From contig NZ_UGHR01000003.1 of NCBI RefSeq assembly GCF_900451195.1, forward strand, positions 186,001 to 250,000: 64,000 bases of DNA. The letters run 5' to 3'. Each line of letters begins with the position of its first letter. Position 1 is the stretch's first letter. Below the pieces are notes generated by a model. It was not told the origin of the DNA. It worked only from the letters and a program-made list of their open reading frames with translations, and ran no database searches. Shown piece by piece: positions 17,043 to 26,318 of the stretch. This stretch comes from Iodobacter fluviatilis. GTDB lineage: Bacteria > Pseudomonadota > Gammaproteobacteria > Burkholderiales > Chitinibacteraceae. Made by a program: the position numbers and the translations under genes.

Positions 17043-17642
17043 ATGATCGGACGCCTTACCGGAACCCTGATCGAAAAACAGCCCCCGCAGATTGTGATTG
17101 AAACCAATGGCGTGGGCTACGAAGTTGATGTTCCTATGAGCACGTTTTATGTTCTGCCCCACACAGGGCAGCCATCCAGCCTGTTTATTCACATGGTGGT
17201 GCGTGAAGATGCCCAGCTTTTATATGGATTTGCCACCAAGCCGGAGCGTGACACATTCCGCGCCTTAATCAAGGTGAGCGGCATTGGTGCAAAAATTGCG
17301 CTCGCCATTTTATCGGGAATGAACGCCGATGAGCTTGCGCAAGCCATCGCAGCAGAAGATCTGGTTCGCTTGTCAAAAGTACCGGGCATTGGTAAAAAAA
17401 CGGCAGAAAGACTGGTTTTAGAACTGCGCGGCAAGCTCAACAACCTGCCTATTATGACTTCTGTCAGCAATAATAGCGCACTGTTTCAAACGCCTGCATC
17501 AAATAAAGACGATGTGCTACATGCATTAATTGCCCTGGGATACAGCGAACGCGAAGCCAGCGGCGCGGTCAAAGAGCTCGCCAGCGATGTTGATGTTTCA
17601 GACGGCATCCGGCGCGCCCTTAAACAACTGGTTAAAATCTAA
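17043..17642 (+). CDS. ruvA: Holliday junction branch migration protein RuvA
   Basis: A 199-residue DNA-binding subunit that forms tetramers around Holliday junctions and loads RuvB. The N-terminal OB domain begins [15 protein letters not shown], tandem helix-hairpin-helix motifs follow ([13 protein letters not shown] and [16 protein letters not shown]), and the C-terminal RuvB-binding domain ends with [15 protein letters not shown] 17043 starts at the family-conserved residue; the in-frame extension upstream to 16893 would run through the divergent gene. Its stop TAA touches the ATG of the next gene. Confidence 0.97.
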   Translation: MIGRLTGTLIEKQPPQIVIETNGVGYEVDVPMSTFYVLPHTGQPSSLFIHMVVREDAQLLYGFATKPERDTFRALIKVSGIGAKIALAILSGMNADELAQAIAAEDLVRLSKVPGIGKKTAERLVLELRGKLNNLPIMTSVSNNSALFQTPASNKDDVLHALIALGYSEREASGAVKELASDVDVSDGIRRALKQLVKI

Positions 17643-18263
17643 ATGCGAATCCTGGCCATTACAGCCCTTACTGGCACCATCCTGTTCATTTTTCTGGCCT
17701 CAGCCTTAAACACACCCCAGCTGAATGCACTGGATGATGCCATCGGTAATGTCTTTTATAATGGCCCAGGATTTTTAATAGCCGCTTGTAAAGCTTTAGC
17801 TTGGTTTGGCGGGGCATTTGGCTCCCTGCTGCTGGCATCGGTGATTGGTGCAGGTTTATGGTTTAAATTGGCTGATCGCCATAATGCAATTGGCCTGCCA
17901 TTAGCCATTTTCAGCGGCTGGCTGCTGAATGCCGCGCTTAAGTTCAGTATTTTACGCCCTCGCCCCAGCTTGGAATTTTTAGCCTCGGCCCATGGCCCTT
18001 CTTTTCCCAGCGGACATGCCATGAGTGCATGGATTATGTCTTTTGTGTTGGCCCTGATTGCCTCACAATATCAGCCACAACGCCGCACACTCTGGTTTGG
18101 CCTCGCCTTTTGTGCTGCCATTTTAGGTGGAATAGCCAGACTGGTGCTCGGCGTGCATCATTTCTCCGATATCATTGCAGGCTTTAGTGTTGCGAGCGTC
18201 GTGGTACTTACCTATTGCTACGCAACAAGCCGTACTCCCCCCTTGGATCGCCTACAGCCATGA
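17643..18263 (+). CDS. PAP2-superfamily membrane phosphatase
   Basis: A 206-residue membrane protein with the full acid-phosphatase/PAP2 signature: K100-x6-R107-P108, PSGH (122-125) and R166-x5-H172-x3-D176. Such enzymes dephosphorylate lipid phosphates, for example undecaprenyl pyrophosphate or phosphatidate; the substrate here cannot be told. Hydrophobic segments surround the motifs, placing the active site on the periplasmic side. The gene starts directly after the ruvA stop (TAAATG) and overlaps ruvB by ATGA, so it is an embedded member of the ruvA-ruvB transcript. Confidence 0.93.
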   Translation: MRILAITALTGTILFIFLASALNTPQLNALDDAIGNVFYNGPGFLIAACKALAWFGGAFGSLLLASVIGAGLWFKLADRHNAIGLPLAIFSGWLLNAALKFSILRPRPSLEFLASAHGPSFPSGHAMSAWIMSFVLALIASQYQPQRRTLWFGLAFCAAILGGIARLVLGVHHFSDIIAGFSVASVVVLTYCYATSRTPPLDRLQP

Positions 18264-19297
18264 TCGAAACCGATGCGCTTTCTGCTGCTCCTGCTGATCG
18301 CCTGATCAGCAGTACAAAATTATCTAATCAGGAAGAAAAACTAGAGCACGCTCTGCGGCCCAAATTACTCGACGAATACGTTGGGCAGGCCAAAGCACGT
18401 GAGCAATTAGAGATTTTTATTGAAGCCGCTAAAAAGCGCGGAGAAGCGCTCGATCACGTCTTACTATTTGGCCCACCGGGCCTTGGCAAAACCACGCTGG
18501 CACATATTATTTCCCGCGAGCTGGGCGTAAATCTTCGCCAGACCTCCGGCCCGGTGCTGGAGCGGGCAGGCGATTTGGCGGCAATTCTGACCAATTTAGA
18601 GCCGCATGATGTGCTGTTTATCGACGAAATCCACCGGCTCAGCCCCGTGGTCGAAGAAATTCTTTACCCGGCACTGGAAGATTTTCAGCTCGATTTAATG
18701 ATCGGAGAAGGCCCTGCGGCCAGATCGGTAAAGCTTGATCTGCCGCCTTTTACACTGGTTGGCGCCACTACCCGCGCCGGGATGCTGACCAACCCCCTGC
18801 GCGATCGCTTTGGCATTGTGGCAAGGCTGGAATTTTATTCGGCAGAAGAGCTCACCCGCATCACCACACGTTCGGCACAATTACTCAATGTGAATATCGC
18901 ACCTGACGGCGCATTCGAAATTGCGCGAAGATCACGGGGCACGCCGCGAATTGCCAACCGTTTGCTGCGCCGAGTACGTGATTACGCCGAAGTACGCGCA
19001 GATGGCCATGTCACCCGCGAAGTGGCCGATGCTGCGCTTTCGATGCTGGATGTGGATCACGCAGGGCTGGATGTCATGGACCGGAAGCTTTTATCTGCCA
19101 TTCTGGAGAAATTTGCCGGTGGCCCGGTAGGGTTGGATAACGTCGCGGCAGCCATTGGCGAATCATCTGACACCATTGACGATGTGATTGAACCCTTTTT
19201 GATTCAGCAAGGCTTTTTACAAAGAACACCGCGCGGCAGGATTGCTACACTGGCAGCGTATGAGCACTTTGGGCTAAGCCCGAAAAAACAAGATTGA
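18260..19297 (+). CDS. ruvB: Holliday junction branch migration helicase RuvB
   Basis: A 345-residue AAA+ motor that drives branch migration with RuvA. Walker A is GPPGLGKT (71-78), Walker B is IDEIH (121-125), sensor 1 is in GATTRAGML, and the arginine-finger and sensor 2 region [17 protein letters not shown] and the winged-helix domain ([13 protein letters not shown] ... RTPRGR) follow. ATG 18260 overlaps the TGA of the PAP2 gene; the longer frame upstream lies inside that gene. The order is conserved with RuvA except for the inserted phosphatase. Confidence 0.97.
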   Translation: MIETDALSAAPADRLISSTKLSNQEEKLEHALRPKLLDEYVGQAKAREQLEIFIEAAKKRGEALDHVLLFGPPGLGKTTLAHIISRELGVNLRQTSGPVLERAGDLAAILTNLEPHDVLFIDEIHRLSPVVEEILYPALEDFQLDLMIGEGPAARSVKLDLPPFTLVGATTRAGMLTNPLRDRFGIVARLEFYSAEELTRITTRSAQLLNVNIAPDGAFEIARRSRGTPRIANRLLRRVRDYAEVRADGHVTREVADAALSMLDVDHAGLDVMDRKLLSAILEKFAGGPVGLDNVAAAIGESSDTIDDVIEPFLIQQGFLQRTPRGRIATLAAYEHFGLSPKKQD

Positions 19298-19365
19298 TAC
19301 TCGGTATATTATTTCAGCGGAATAAGCCGCCCTACCATTAACACGCGAATAAAGGATTACCCAAA

Positions 19366-20058
19366 GTGGACGTTGCTGCAGCAAACCAAGATCTGTCGAT
19401 TATCACTTTAGTCCTGCACGCCAGCCCCGTTGTACAAGCCGTGATGGGCATCTTACTCATCATGTCGTTTATGTCCTGGTGGTATATTTTCAGCAAGCAT
19501 TTCTCCATTTCCCATGCCAGAAAGCAAACCGAAGAGTTTGAAAACCGCTTCTGGAATGGCGCAGATCTCGCCACACTCTACGATCAGGTGCGCCGTGGCC
19601 AAACTCTGGGCATGGAAAAAATCTTTCAAGCGGGTTTTGGCGAGTTCTTAAAACTGCGCCAGCGCGCGGGTGAGCGCGGCAGCATGGAATTATCTGACGT
19701 CATGGAAGGCAGCCGCCGCGCCATGCGAGCCGCCTGCCAGCGCGAACTGGATGAACTGGATGCCCACACCGCATTTCTGGCCACCGTTGGCTCTATCAGC
19801 CCCTATATCGGCTTGTTTGGCACGGTGTGGGGCATTATGAATGCCTTTACCGGCCTCGCCAATGTGGGCCAGGCCACCTTAGCCACCGTGGCTCCTGGGA
19901 TTGCCGAAGCGCTGGTTGCCACCGCCATTGGCCTGTTTGCCGCTATTCCGGCAGTAGTTGCATATAACCGCTTTGCTAATGAAGTGGATAAGCTCGCCAA
20001 CCGCTTTGATACCTTTATCGAAGAATTTTCCAATATCTTGCAACGCCAGGTGAAATAA
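19366..20058 (+). CDS. tolQ: Tol-Pal system protein TolQ
   Basis: A 230-residue inner-membrane proton-channel subunit, homologous to ExbB and MotA, that powers outer-membrane constriction at division. Three membrane helices are visible: near 22-45 (AVMGILLIMSFMSWWYIF), near 138-160 (GSISPYIGLFGTVWGIMNAF) and near 175-200 (AEALVATAIGLFAAIPAVVAY). The start codon is GTG, supported by AAGGA about 10 bases upstream. The usual ybgC gene is not present upstream; ruvB is. It overlaps tolR by one base (TAATG). Confidence 0.95.
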   Translation: MDVAAANQDLSIITLVLHASPVVQAVMGILLIMSFMSWWYIFSKHFSISHARKQTEEFENRFWNGADLATLYDQVRRGQTLGMEKIFQAGFGEFLKLRQRAGERGSMELSDVMEGSRRAMRAACQRELDELDAHTAFLATVGSISPYIGLFGTVWGIMNAFTGLANVGQATLATVAPGIAEALVATAIGLFAAIPAVVAYNRFANEVDKLANRFDTFIEEFSNILQRQVK

Positions 20059-20465
20059 TGGCCCGCCGCGCACGCAGGATTAAAAATGAAATTAACGTCG
20101 TGCCCTATATCGACGTGATGCTGGTTTTGCTGGTGATTTTTATGGTGGCCACACCAATGATGCAGCAGGGCGTGGTGAATCTGCCTACGGTGGGTAAATC
20201 CGACCAGGAAGTCAATGCAGCACCGCTGCGCGTAGAAATTGACGCTGCTGGCGCGATTAAGCTGCACGATAAGGAAGAGACCAGCAATCTGGCCGACCTG
20301 AAAGCCCTCGTCGCCAGTGTGCAGGCCAAACAAGCCATCACGCCCAATCGCCCAGTGGTGATTGCAGCAGATAAATCCATACGCTACGAGCAGGTAATGA
20401 ATGCGATGGATGCTTTAAAACAGGCCAATATTGCCCGGGTTGGCCTGCTCGTTCAGCCGAAGTGA
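20058..20465 (+). CDS. tolR: Tol-Pal system protein TolR
   Basis: A 135-residue ExbD/TolR protein with one N-terminal membrane helix carrying the proton-binding Asp (NVVPYIDVMLVLLVIFMVATP, about residues 14-34) and a periplasmic domain. It forms the TolQR motor with TolQ. Its start codon overlaps the tolQ stop, and tolA starts two bases after its end, so the three genes are tightly coupled. Confidence 0.96.
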   Translation: MARRARRIKNEINVVPYIDVMLVLLVIFMVATPMMQQGVVNLPTVGKSDQEVNAAPLRVEIDAAGAIKLHDKEETSNLADLKALVASVQAKQAITPNRPVVIAADKSIRYEQVMNAMDALKQANIARVGLLVQPK

Positions 20466-20466
20466 T

Positions 20467-21351
20467 ATGAGCAGCCTAATTCTTAACCGTCATGAACGCC
20501 CCACTCTGGCCTTTGCACTGGCCGCTGCCGTCCACCTATTGCTGGTGGCAGGCTTATTGCTGTCGATGAATTGGCAAACAAAAAAGCCAGAACCTGTTGT
20601 GGTTGAGCTATGGGGGGGGCCACCTCCTGCATCCCAAGAGCAAGCCCCTACACCAGAACCGCCCAAACCCAAGATTCAGCCACAAAAAATCGAGCCTAAG
20701 CCTGAGCCTTTACCCGAAAAGCCCGCAGAGATTGCCACGGCCAAAGTAAAACCAGCACCTAGCCCACGACCAACCCCAATTCCTACCCCCACACCGATGC
20801 CAAAGCCTAAGGCGACGCCGGTGCCAACGGCCGTACCTACTGCTCCGCCAATACCACACAAACCTACGGCAGCCCCCATAGCCAAGCCGACACCTGCCCC
20901 CAAGGCCCCAGCCAAGCCCAAAGTATCGGCATTTGATGCGGCATTATCTGAAGGCAGCGCCTTAGAACCCAATAAACCCGGCTCAAAAACGGGCGGCAAA
21001 GGCAACAACCCCAATTCAACCGTCAATACGGGTCCAGACTCGGGCAGTGGTAATAGCGCAGTGGCCAAGAAAGGGCTAGCCGACTATCGCAGCAGGGTTT
21101 CGCAACTGATACGCTCTAAATTGGTCTACCCCAATCCTAAGGGCAATCCATCGGCAGAGTTCAGAATCAATGTACTGCCCAATGGCGAAATTCAAGAAGT
21201 CACGCTCTTGAAATCCAGCGGCGAAACAATGTACGACGAGGCCGCCAAGCGTGCCATTCTGGCCTTGCAACGTATGCCGCCTCTGCCTGATGGGCAGGCA
21301 TTTAGTGGTGATATGCGCAATTTTAAAATATTGTTCCGTTTGAATGATTAG
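20467..21351 (+). CDS. tolA: Tol-Pal system protein TolA, proline-rich linker
   Basis: A 294-residue inner-membrane-anchored protein that connects TolQR to Pal and TolB. The membrane helix is at about 17-35. The long middle region (about 50-165) is unusually rich in Pro, Lys, Ala and Thr with many PKP and PTP units, instead of the Ala-Lys-Glu helix of E. coli TolA. The C-terminal domain (about 205-294, RSKLVYPNPKGNP ... AKRAILALQRMPPLP) has the TonB/TolA-C fold. ATG 20467 is set by tolR spacing; the ORF extends upstream inside tolR. Confidence 0.92.
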   Translation: MSSLILNRHERPTLAFALAAAVHLLLVAGLLLSMNWQTKKPEPVVVELWGGPPPASQEQAPTPEPPKPKIQPQKIEPKPEPLPEKPAEIATAKVKPAPSPRPTPIPTPTPMPKPKATPVPTAVPTAPPIPHKPTAAPIAKPTPAPKAPAKPKVSAFDAALSEGSALEPNKPGSKTGGKGNNPNSTVNTGPDSGSGNSAVAKKGLADYRSRVSQLIRSKLVYPNPKGNPSAEFRINVLPNGEIQEVTLLKSSGETMYDEAAKRAILALQRMPPLPDGQAFSGDMRNFKILFRLND

Positions 21352-21440
21352 GCCCCTGTCTCCATGCGGGCAGGGCAAGCCGCCTTTGACTAAGTTAGCT
21401 GTTAACCGAATGGAAGAACCATTCATGGAGAACTCCAATA

Positions 21441-22712
21441 ATGCTTTGGCGTAAATTTTTTAAATTACTGACCGCAAGCGTGCTTCTGAGCGGTGTGGCT
21501 CATGCAGATATGACCATTGATGTGGTTGGTGTAGGCGCATCGCAATACCCTATCGCCATCGCCCCTTTTCAAAATGAAAACCAGCAAAAACAAGCGCTCA
21601 CCCCCGTTATTAGCGATGATTTAACGCGCAGCGGCTTATTTAAGGTGATCGGGGCGGGGGATCTGTCGCCTGTGCCCTTTGCTCCAGAGCAGGTTAATTA
21701 CACAAGCGCTCTGGCTAAAGGCGCACAGACCATGGCCATTGGCCGGGTTACTCCCGATGCAGGCGGCTTTAATGTGCAATTCTGGCTGATTGATCTGGCC
21801 AGCAAAAAAACCTTAATCACCTGGGAGCGCAAAGCGACAGCAGGCCAGATGCGCCGGGTAGCGCATCAAATTGCCGATTTGATTTACCAGCAGATTACCG
21901 GCCAGCCTGGCGCGTTTAATTCACGGATTGCCTATGTGCTCAAACAAGGCGCACGCTTTGAATTACAAGTGTCCGATGCTGATGGCTTTGGCTCACAAGC
22001 CATTCTGGTCTCCAAACAGCCCGTGATGTCGCCAAAATGGTCGCCAGATGGTGGCAAATTGGCCTATGTTTCTTTTGAAGATCAAAAACCCGTAGTCTAT
22101 GTGCACGAGCTAGCTTCAGGGCGCCGTTGGAAAGCCGCCGGATTTAAGGGCAGTAATTACGCCCCCGCATGGTCACCCAATGGGCGTGAGCTGGCAGTGG
22201 TACTGACCCAAAGTGGCAGCTCGCAAATTTACCTCGTCAATACCGATGGCAGTGACTTACGGCAGCTGAGCCGTGGTGGCGAAATCAATACCGAGCCTGC
22301 ATTTTCACCCGATGGACGCTTTATTTATTTCACCTCTGATCGTGGCGGCAGCCCGCAAATTTACCGCATGAACAGCAATGGCAGTAACACAGAGCGGGTA
22401 ACGTTTCAGGGGGGCTACAATAGCTCAGCCAAGCTCAGCCCGGATGGCAAAAATATGACCTTTATTACCCGTGATGGCGGCTACCGTGCGGCAATTATGG
22501 ATTTAAGCAGCCGTCAGGTGCTCACCCTCACCGACTCTGGATCTGATGATTCGCCCAGCTTTTCGCCAAACGGGCAAATGATTCTGTACGAAACCAAAGC
22601 AGGCGGCCGTGGCGTTCTTGCTGCAGTTTCAAGTGATGGAAGAGTAAAACAGCGCCTGAGAGCGCAAGCAGGAGACGTAAGACAACCCGCATGGGGCCCT
22701 GTACTTCGGTAA
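21441..22712 (+). CDS. tolB: Tol-Pal system translocation protein TolB
   Basis: A 423-residue periplasmic protein. The signal peptide ends near GVAHA-DM. An N-terminal alpha/beta domain (about 23-165) precedes a six-bladed beta-propeller with repeated units such as SPKWSPDGGKLAYVS, APAWSPNGRELAVV, EPAFSPDGRFIYFTS and SPSFSPNGQMILYE. TolB binds Pal and TolA. It lies in the canonical order between tolA and pal, with GGAGAA upstream of the ATG. Confidence 0.96.
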   Translation: MLWRKFFKLLTASVLLSGVAHADMTIDVVGVGASQYPIAIAPFQNENQQKQALTPVISDDLTRSGLFKVIGAGDLSPVPFAPEQVNYTSALAKGAQTMAIGRVTPDAGGFNVQFWLIDLASKKTLITWERKATAGQMRRVAHQIADLIYQQITGQPGAFNSRIAYVLKQGARFELQVSDADGFGSQAILVSKQPVMSPKWSPDGGKLAYVSFEDQKPVVYVHELASGRRWKAAGFKGSNYAPAWSPNGRELAVVLTQSGSSQIYLVNTDGSDLRQLSRGGEINTEPAFSPDGRFIYFTSDRGGSPQIYRMNSNGSNTERVTFQGGYNSSAKLSPDGKNMTFITRDGGYRAAIMDLSSRQVLTLTDSGSDDSPSFSPNGQMILYETKAGGRGVLAAVSSDGRVKQRLRAQAGDVRQPAWGPVLR

Positions 22713-22805
22713 AGATACCATTTGCGGAACCTTTGCTAAGCTGAATGTCATATAGCCCGAACGCTTAGCTTTATCTCTTTAAGATGTAACTAAGGAAGAA
22801 ACACA

Positions 22806-23351
22806 ATGAAAAAAGTAGCGCTTAGTTTAATCATGACAGCCCTGCTGGCTGCTTGCGCCAGCACTCCAGTACCTACAACTACACCTACTGATAACACTGG
22901 CTCAAACAACACCAGTACCACTCAGCCAAGCACCAATCCTGCGACCGTTGACCTGACTCAAGGCACAGCCAAATCCTTTACCGAGCTGACAGATCCAAAC
23001 AATATTCTGTCCAGCCGTCGTGTGTATTTTGACTTTGATTCCTTTATTGTGCGCCCGGATTTCCATGAGCTGGTTCAAGCGCATGCCAAATATCTGAACA
23101 CCCATAAAGACGCAAAAATCATCCTGCAGGGCCACACAGATGAGCGCGGCACTGCAGAATACAATTTAGCCTTGGGCCAAAAACGGGCTGATTCTGTACG
23201 TAAAATGCTGAATGTGCTGGGTGTACCCGATAGCCAGATCGAAACCGTAAGCTTTGGCGAAGAACGCCCGCTTGAAGCAGGTGACAGCGATGCAGTGCGC
23301 GAACGTAATCGTCGTGCCGAAATTGTTTACAATGGTGAAACTGCGCAGTAA
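22806..23351 (+). CDS. pal: Peptidoglycan-associated lipoprotein Pal
   Basis: A 181-residue outer-membrane lipoprotein. The lipobox LLAAC places the lipidated Cys at residue 17, followed by a Thr/Ser/Asn-rich linker and an OmpA-like peptidoglycan-binding domain (about 70-178) with FDFDSFIVRP, GHTDERGTAEYN and RRAEIVY. It tethers the outer membrane to peptidoglycan and is released by TolB. AAGGAAGAA precedes the ATG. Confidence 0.97.
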   Translation: MKKVALSLIMTALLAACASTPVPTTTPTDNTGSNNTSTTQPSTNPATVDLTQGTAKSFTELTDPNNILSSRRVYFDFDSFIVRPDFHELVQAHAKYLNTHKDAKIILQGHTDERGTAEYNLALGQKRADSVRKMLNVLGVPDSQIETVSFGEERPLEAGDSDAVRERNRRAEIVYNGETAQ

Positions 23352-23391
23352 TCAGCTTGCTGAAGACTAAAAAAAGACCTAGTCTTTGCCA

Positions 23392-23413
23392 CGGACGAGC
23401 GATAGCTCGTCCG
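23392..23413. repeat. Perfect 9-bp hairpin between pal and cpoB
   Basis: CGGACGAGC-GATA-GCTCGTCCG forms a very stable hairpin 40 bases after the pal stop and 30 before cpoB. A short TTTT follows at 23418-23421. It may be a partial terminator that lowers cpoB expression, an mRNA-stabilising 3' structure for pal, or a REP-like element. I see no second copy in the window. Confidence 0.6.
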
Positions 23414-23443
23414 CGCGTTTTCAACTTCAAATCAGATCAATCT

Positions 23444-24172
23444 ATGAAACGAATTGCTACTCTGCTCTTGCTCGCATTTTCTATGCAGGCTCACGCTGGT
23501 CTTTTTGATGACAATGAAGCGCGCCAGCAATTAAATGATCTGCGAAATGCTCAAACTCAGGCACAAAAAAAGACCGATGATCGACTGATACAATTAGAGG
23601 CAGGCAATAGCCGCTCTATCGAATTAGTCGGTCAGCTTGAAAAACTGCGCCAAGAAATCGCCACCCTGCGCGGGCAAAATGAAGTTCTGCAATTTAATCT
23701 GGACGAAGCCGCCAAACGCCAGAAAGATCTTTACACCGATCTGGATGCTCGAATGCGCTCCATGGAGCTGGCAAAAGTAGAAAGCAAAGCCGCAGCAGTA
23801 GTGTCAGAGCAGCAGCAATTAGACGATATCGTGCAGCTAAGCCGCAGCAATAAGCATAAAGAGGCCATTTTAGGGTTTCAGAAATTTATTACCGAGAACA
23901 GTAGCAGCGCCTTAGTTCCTACTGCATGGTATTGGATGGGCATCAGTCAAACCGCTTTAAAAGGGTTTAAAGGGGCGCAAAATTCGTTTCAACAAGTACT
24001 GGCCAGTAACGATGAAACCCGCGCACCGGATGCGTTATTTGGCTTAGCCATCGTGGCTAATGCCCAGGGCGATAAAAAATCATCGCGCAAATATCTATTG
24101 CAGCTGATTGAAAAGTATCCACAGGCAGAAAAAGCCGCAGCAGCCAAGAAAGCATTACTTGCAACCGATTAA
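23444..24172 (+). CDS. cpoB: Cell division coordinator CpoB (YbgF)
   Basis: A 242-residue periplasmic protein: signal peptide (cleavage near AHA-GL), a coiled-coil trimerisation region (about 30-120, rich in Gln, Leu and Glu) and a C-terminal TPR-type domain (about 125-240, YWMGISQTALKGFKGAQNSFQQVL and ALFGLAIVANAQGDKKSSRKYLLQLIEKYP). CpoB coordinates peptidoglycan synthesis with Tol-driven outer-membrane constriction. ATG 23444 is chosen since it opens directly on the signal peptide; the longer frame adds residues translated from the palindrome. Confidence 0.92.
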   Translation: MKRIATLLLLAFSMQAHAGLFDDNEARQQLNDLRNAQTQAQKKTDDRLIQLEAGNSRSIELVGQLEKLRQEIATLRGQNEVLQFNLDEAAKRQKDLYTDLDARMRSMELAKVESKAAAVVSEQQQLDDIVQLSRSNKHKEAILGFQKFITENSSSALVPTAWYWMGISQTALKGFKGAQNSFQQVLASNDETRAPDALFGLAIVANAQGDKKSSRKYLLQLIEKYPQAEKAAAAKKALLATD

Positions 24173-24257
24173 GTGTAATTTAAACAACGCTAAAAGCACT
24201 AAAACTGCGTAAAATTGCTCAGCTTAGCTGAAACATTGCAACGCCCACATTTTTACC

Positions 24258-24288
24258 CGGCGTCACCGATCAGGTTGGCGCCGTTTTT
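24258..24288 (+). terminator. Terminator of the tol-pal-cpoB operon
   Basis: CGGCG...CGCCG with inner pairs (24258-24283, one mismatch) is followed by TTTTT (24284-24288). It separates cpoB from queE. A second short hairpin, ACCGGA/TCCGGT, follows at about 24295-24312, before the queE ribosome binding site. Confidence 0.7.
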
Positions 24289-24350
24289 ATTTCCACCGGA
24301 CTGTTTTCCGGTTTGCCATGCAGCAATTGCCGCTGGCTTAGGAGCTACTC

Positions 24351-24995
24351 TTGAAAGACGCATTACGTATTACCGAAATCTTCTGCTCATTGCAGGGTGA
24401 AACCACCCGTATGGGCCTGCCTACCGTATTTGTCCGCCTTACCGGCTGTCCGCTGCGCTGTGGCTACTGCGACAGCGCTTACGCTTTTACTGGCGGCGAA
24501 ACCCAATCTTTTCAAACCATCCTCGATAAAATCGCCTCATTTAACACCCACCATATTTGCGTAACTGGCGGCGAGCCACTGGCGCAAAAAGGCGTGCACG
24601 AGCTAATGCGCCTGCTTTGCGATGCAGGCTATTCACTCAGCCTAGAAACCAGCGGCGCTTTATCGATTGCCGAAGTCGATCCGCGCGTTTCACGCATTCT
24701 GGATATCAAAACGCCCGGCTCAGGTGAATTATCCAAAATGCACTGGGAAAACCTTGATTACTTGAGCAATACGGACGAAATCAAGTTTGTATTGTGCGAT
24801 CGTAACGATTACGAATGGGCGCGTAATTTAATTCGCGAGCGTCGTTTAGAAACGCTTGCCCCTGTGCTGATGTCGCCCGTCTGGGAAACACTCCCTCCCG
24901 CCAATCTCGCTGCTTGGGTGCTGGAAGATCATTTACCAGTGCGTATGCAAGTGCAATTACACAAAATACTCTGGGGTGAACGTCCCGGCGTTTAA
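24351..24995 (+). CDS. queE: 7-carboxy-7-deazaguanine synthase QueE
   Basis: A 214-residue radical SAM enzyme that converts carboxy-tetrahydropterin to 7-carboxy-7-deazaguanine in queuosine synthesis. The cluster-binding motif is C33-x3-C37-x2-C40 (CPLRCGYC), preceded by the substrate-binding FCSLQGETTRMGLPT. The start codon is TTG, supported by a strong AGGAG (24340-24344) 6 bases upstream; no ATG fits. It sits downstream of the tol operon as in many proteobacteria and is separated from queC by two other genes. Confidence 0.95.
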   Translation: MKDALRITEIFCSLQGETTRMGLPTVFVRLTGCPLRCGYCDSAYAFTGGETQSFQTILDKIASFNTHHICVTGGEPLAQKGVHELMRLLCDAGYSLSLETSGALSIAEVDPRVSRILDIKTPGSGELSKMHWENLDYLSNTDEIKFVLCDRNDYEWARNLIRERRLETLAPVLMSPVWETLPPANLAAWVLEDHLPVRMQVQLHKILWGERPGV

Positions 24996-25006
24996 CAGGC
25001 AAACTC

Positions 25007-26314
25007 ATGTATTGGAAACGTTGGCTGGTACGCATTAAACACTTACCAGAACGCAGCCGTGCCACACTGGCTCTCTGGTTTGGGGCCGCTATGGTGGGCC
25101 TTGTTGCCGTTGTTCTGGCCAAAGCTGCGGACGGCGCATTGGCGATTTTCCAAAGCATGAGTACACGCTGGGCATGGTGGCCTTTTTTTGCGCTGCCCTG
25201 CGGTGGCATGGCGATACGCTGGCTGATGCAAAAAATGGGTAAGGGCTCGGAAGGCAGCGGTATTCCACAAGCCATGGCCGCGCTGCAAGTTACCGATCAG
25301 CCTGCACTGATCAAACAATTGCTTAGTTTACGCATCGCCTGTGCCAAGTTTATCGGTGTAGTTGCGGGGCTGGGATGTGGCTTTGTGCTGGGGCGTGAAG
25401 GGCCAACAGTACAAATTGGCGCAAGTTTAATGTATGCCTGCCGGCGCTTTATTCCATTATCCGATGCCGTATTTCGCCGCCAGCTGATTCTGGCTGGCGG
25501 GGCAGCAGGGATTGCCGCCGCATTTAATACGCCACTGGCTGGGATTGTGTTTGCATTTGAAGAACTAGCGCGTTCAGTAGAGGAAAAAACCTCGGGTAAA
25601 TTACTAGGTGCAGTGATTTTAGCCGGTGTAGTTTCTTTGGCGATTCAGGGTGATTACACCTATTTTGGCCGGATTCACGTGCCCGGTTTTAACTACAGCA
25701 TTTTGTGGCCGATGTTTATTGTGGCGGTGACTGCGGGTTTAGTCGGTGGATTTTTCTCCTGGCTTTGCGTGCATCAGGATCGCTGGTTGCCAGTTAAAGT
25801 GAAAATGTGGCGCGCAGCACAGCCCTATTTATTTATCGCCGCATGTGGCTTTTTAATTGCCTGCATGGGGCTGGCCGCTCCTATTTTTGGCAGCGGAGCA
25901 GAAATCACCAGCGAAGTGGTCACAGGTCACGGCACCATGGCATGGTACTTCTTGCCAATGAAGTTTTTAGGGCTGCTGGCTACCTTTCTGACCGGCTTAC
26001 CCGGCGGTATTTTTGCCCCATCGCTCTCTATGGGCGCAGGCGTCAGCAGCTGGTTTCTGCCGTGGTTTGATAGCAGTATTCATATCAAGCTGATTGCCAT
26101 TGGAATGGCGGCCATGCTGGCGGCAGTAACGCGGGCACCACTGACCTCGGCTATTATTTTGATAGAAATGACAGATGGTCACACGATGGTGATTTCAATT
26201 CTGGCCGCTGCGATGATTTCATCCACCGTAGCACGCCTCTTTGGCACCAATCTTTATCATGATTTGGCGGAAAAAGCCTTGCAACGCTTGGCTTACCCCC
26301 AACTTTTAAAGTGA
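25007..26314 (+). CDS. ClC-family chloride transporter
   Basis: A 435-residue polytopic protein with the ClC selectivity signatures GSGIPQ (near residue 84), GREGPTVQ (near 130, including the gating Glu) and GLPGGIFAPSL (near 330). The inner proton-transfer position is also Glu (FAFEELARS), so a chloride/proton exchanger rather than a channel is inferred. About ten membrane helices. It starts 11 bases after queE and is followed 4 bases later by a small secreted protein gene. Confidence 0.93.
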   Translation: MYWKRWLVRIKHLPERSRATLALWFGAAMVGLVAVVLAKAADGALAIFQSMSTRWAWWPFFALPCGGMAIRWLMQKMGKGSEGSGIPQAMAALQVTDQPALIKQLLSLRIACAKFIGVVAGLGCGFVLGREGPTVQIGASLMYACRRFIPLSDAVFRRQLILAGGAAGIAAAFNTPLAGIVFAFEELARSVEEKTSGKLLGAVILAGVVSLAIQGDYTYFGRIHVPGFNYSILWPMFIVAVTAGLVGGFFSWLCVHQDRWLPVKVKMWRAAQPYLFIAACGFLIACMGLAAPIFGSGAEITSEVVTGHGTMAWYFLPMKFLGLLATFLTGLPGGIFAPSLSMGAGVSSWFLPWFDSSIHIKLIAIGMAAMLAAVTRAPLTSAIILIEMTDGHTMVISILAAAMISSTVARLFGTNLYHDLAEKALQRLAYPQLLK

Positions 26315-26318
26315 TCCT

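Noticed and set aside
24215..24350. preQ1 riboswitch ahead of queE
   Set aside because: The leader has a terminator and a small hairpin but no preQ1-I/II consensus (no CUA/A-rich tail pattern).
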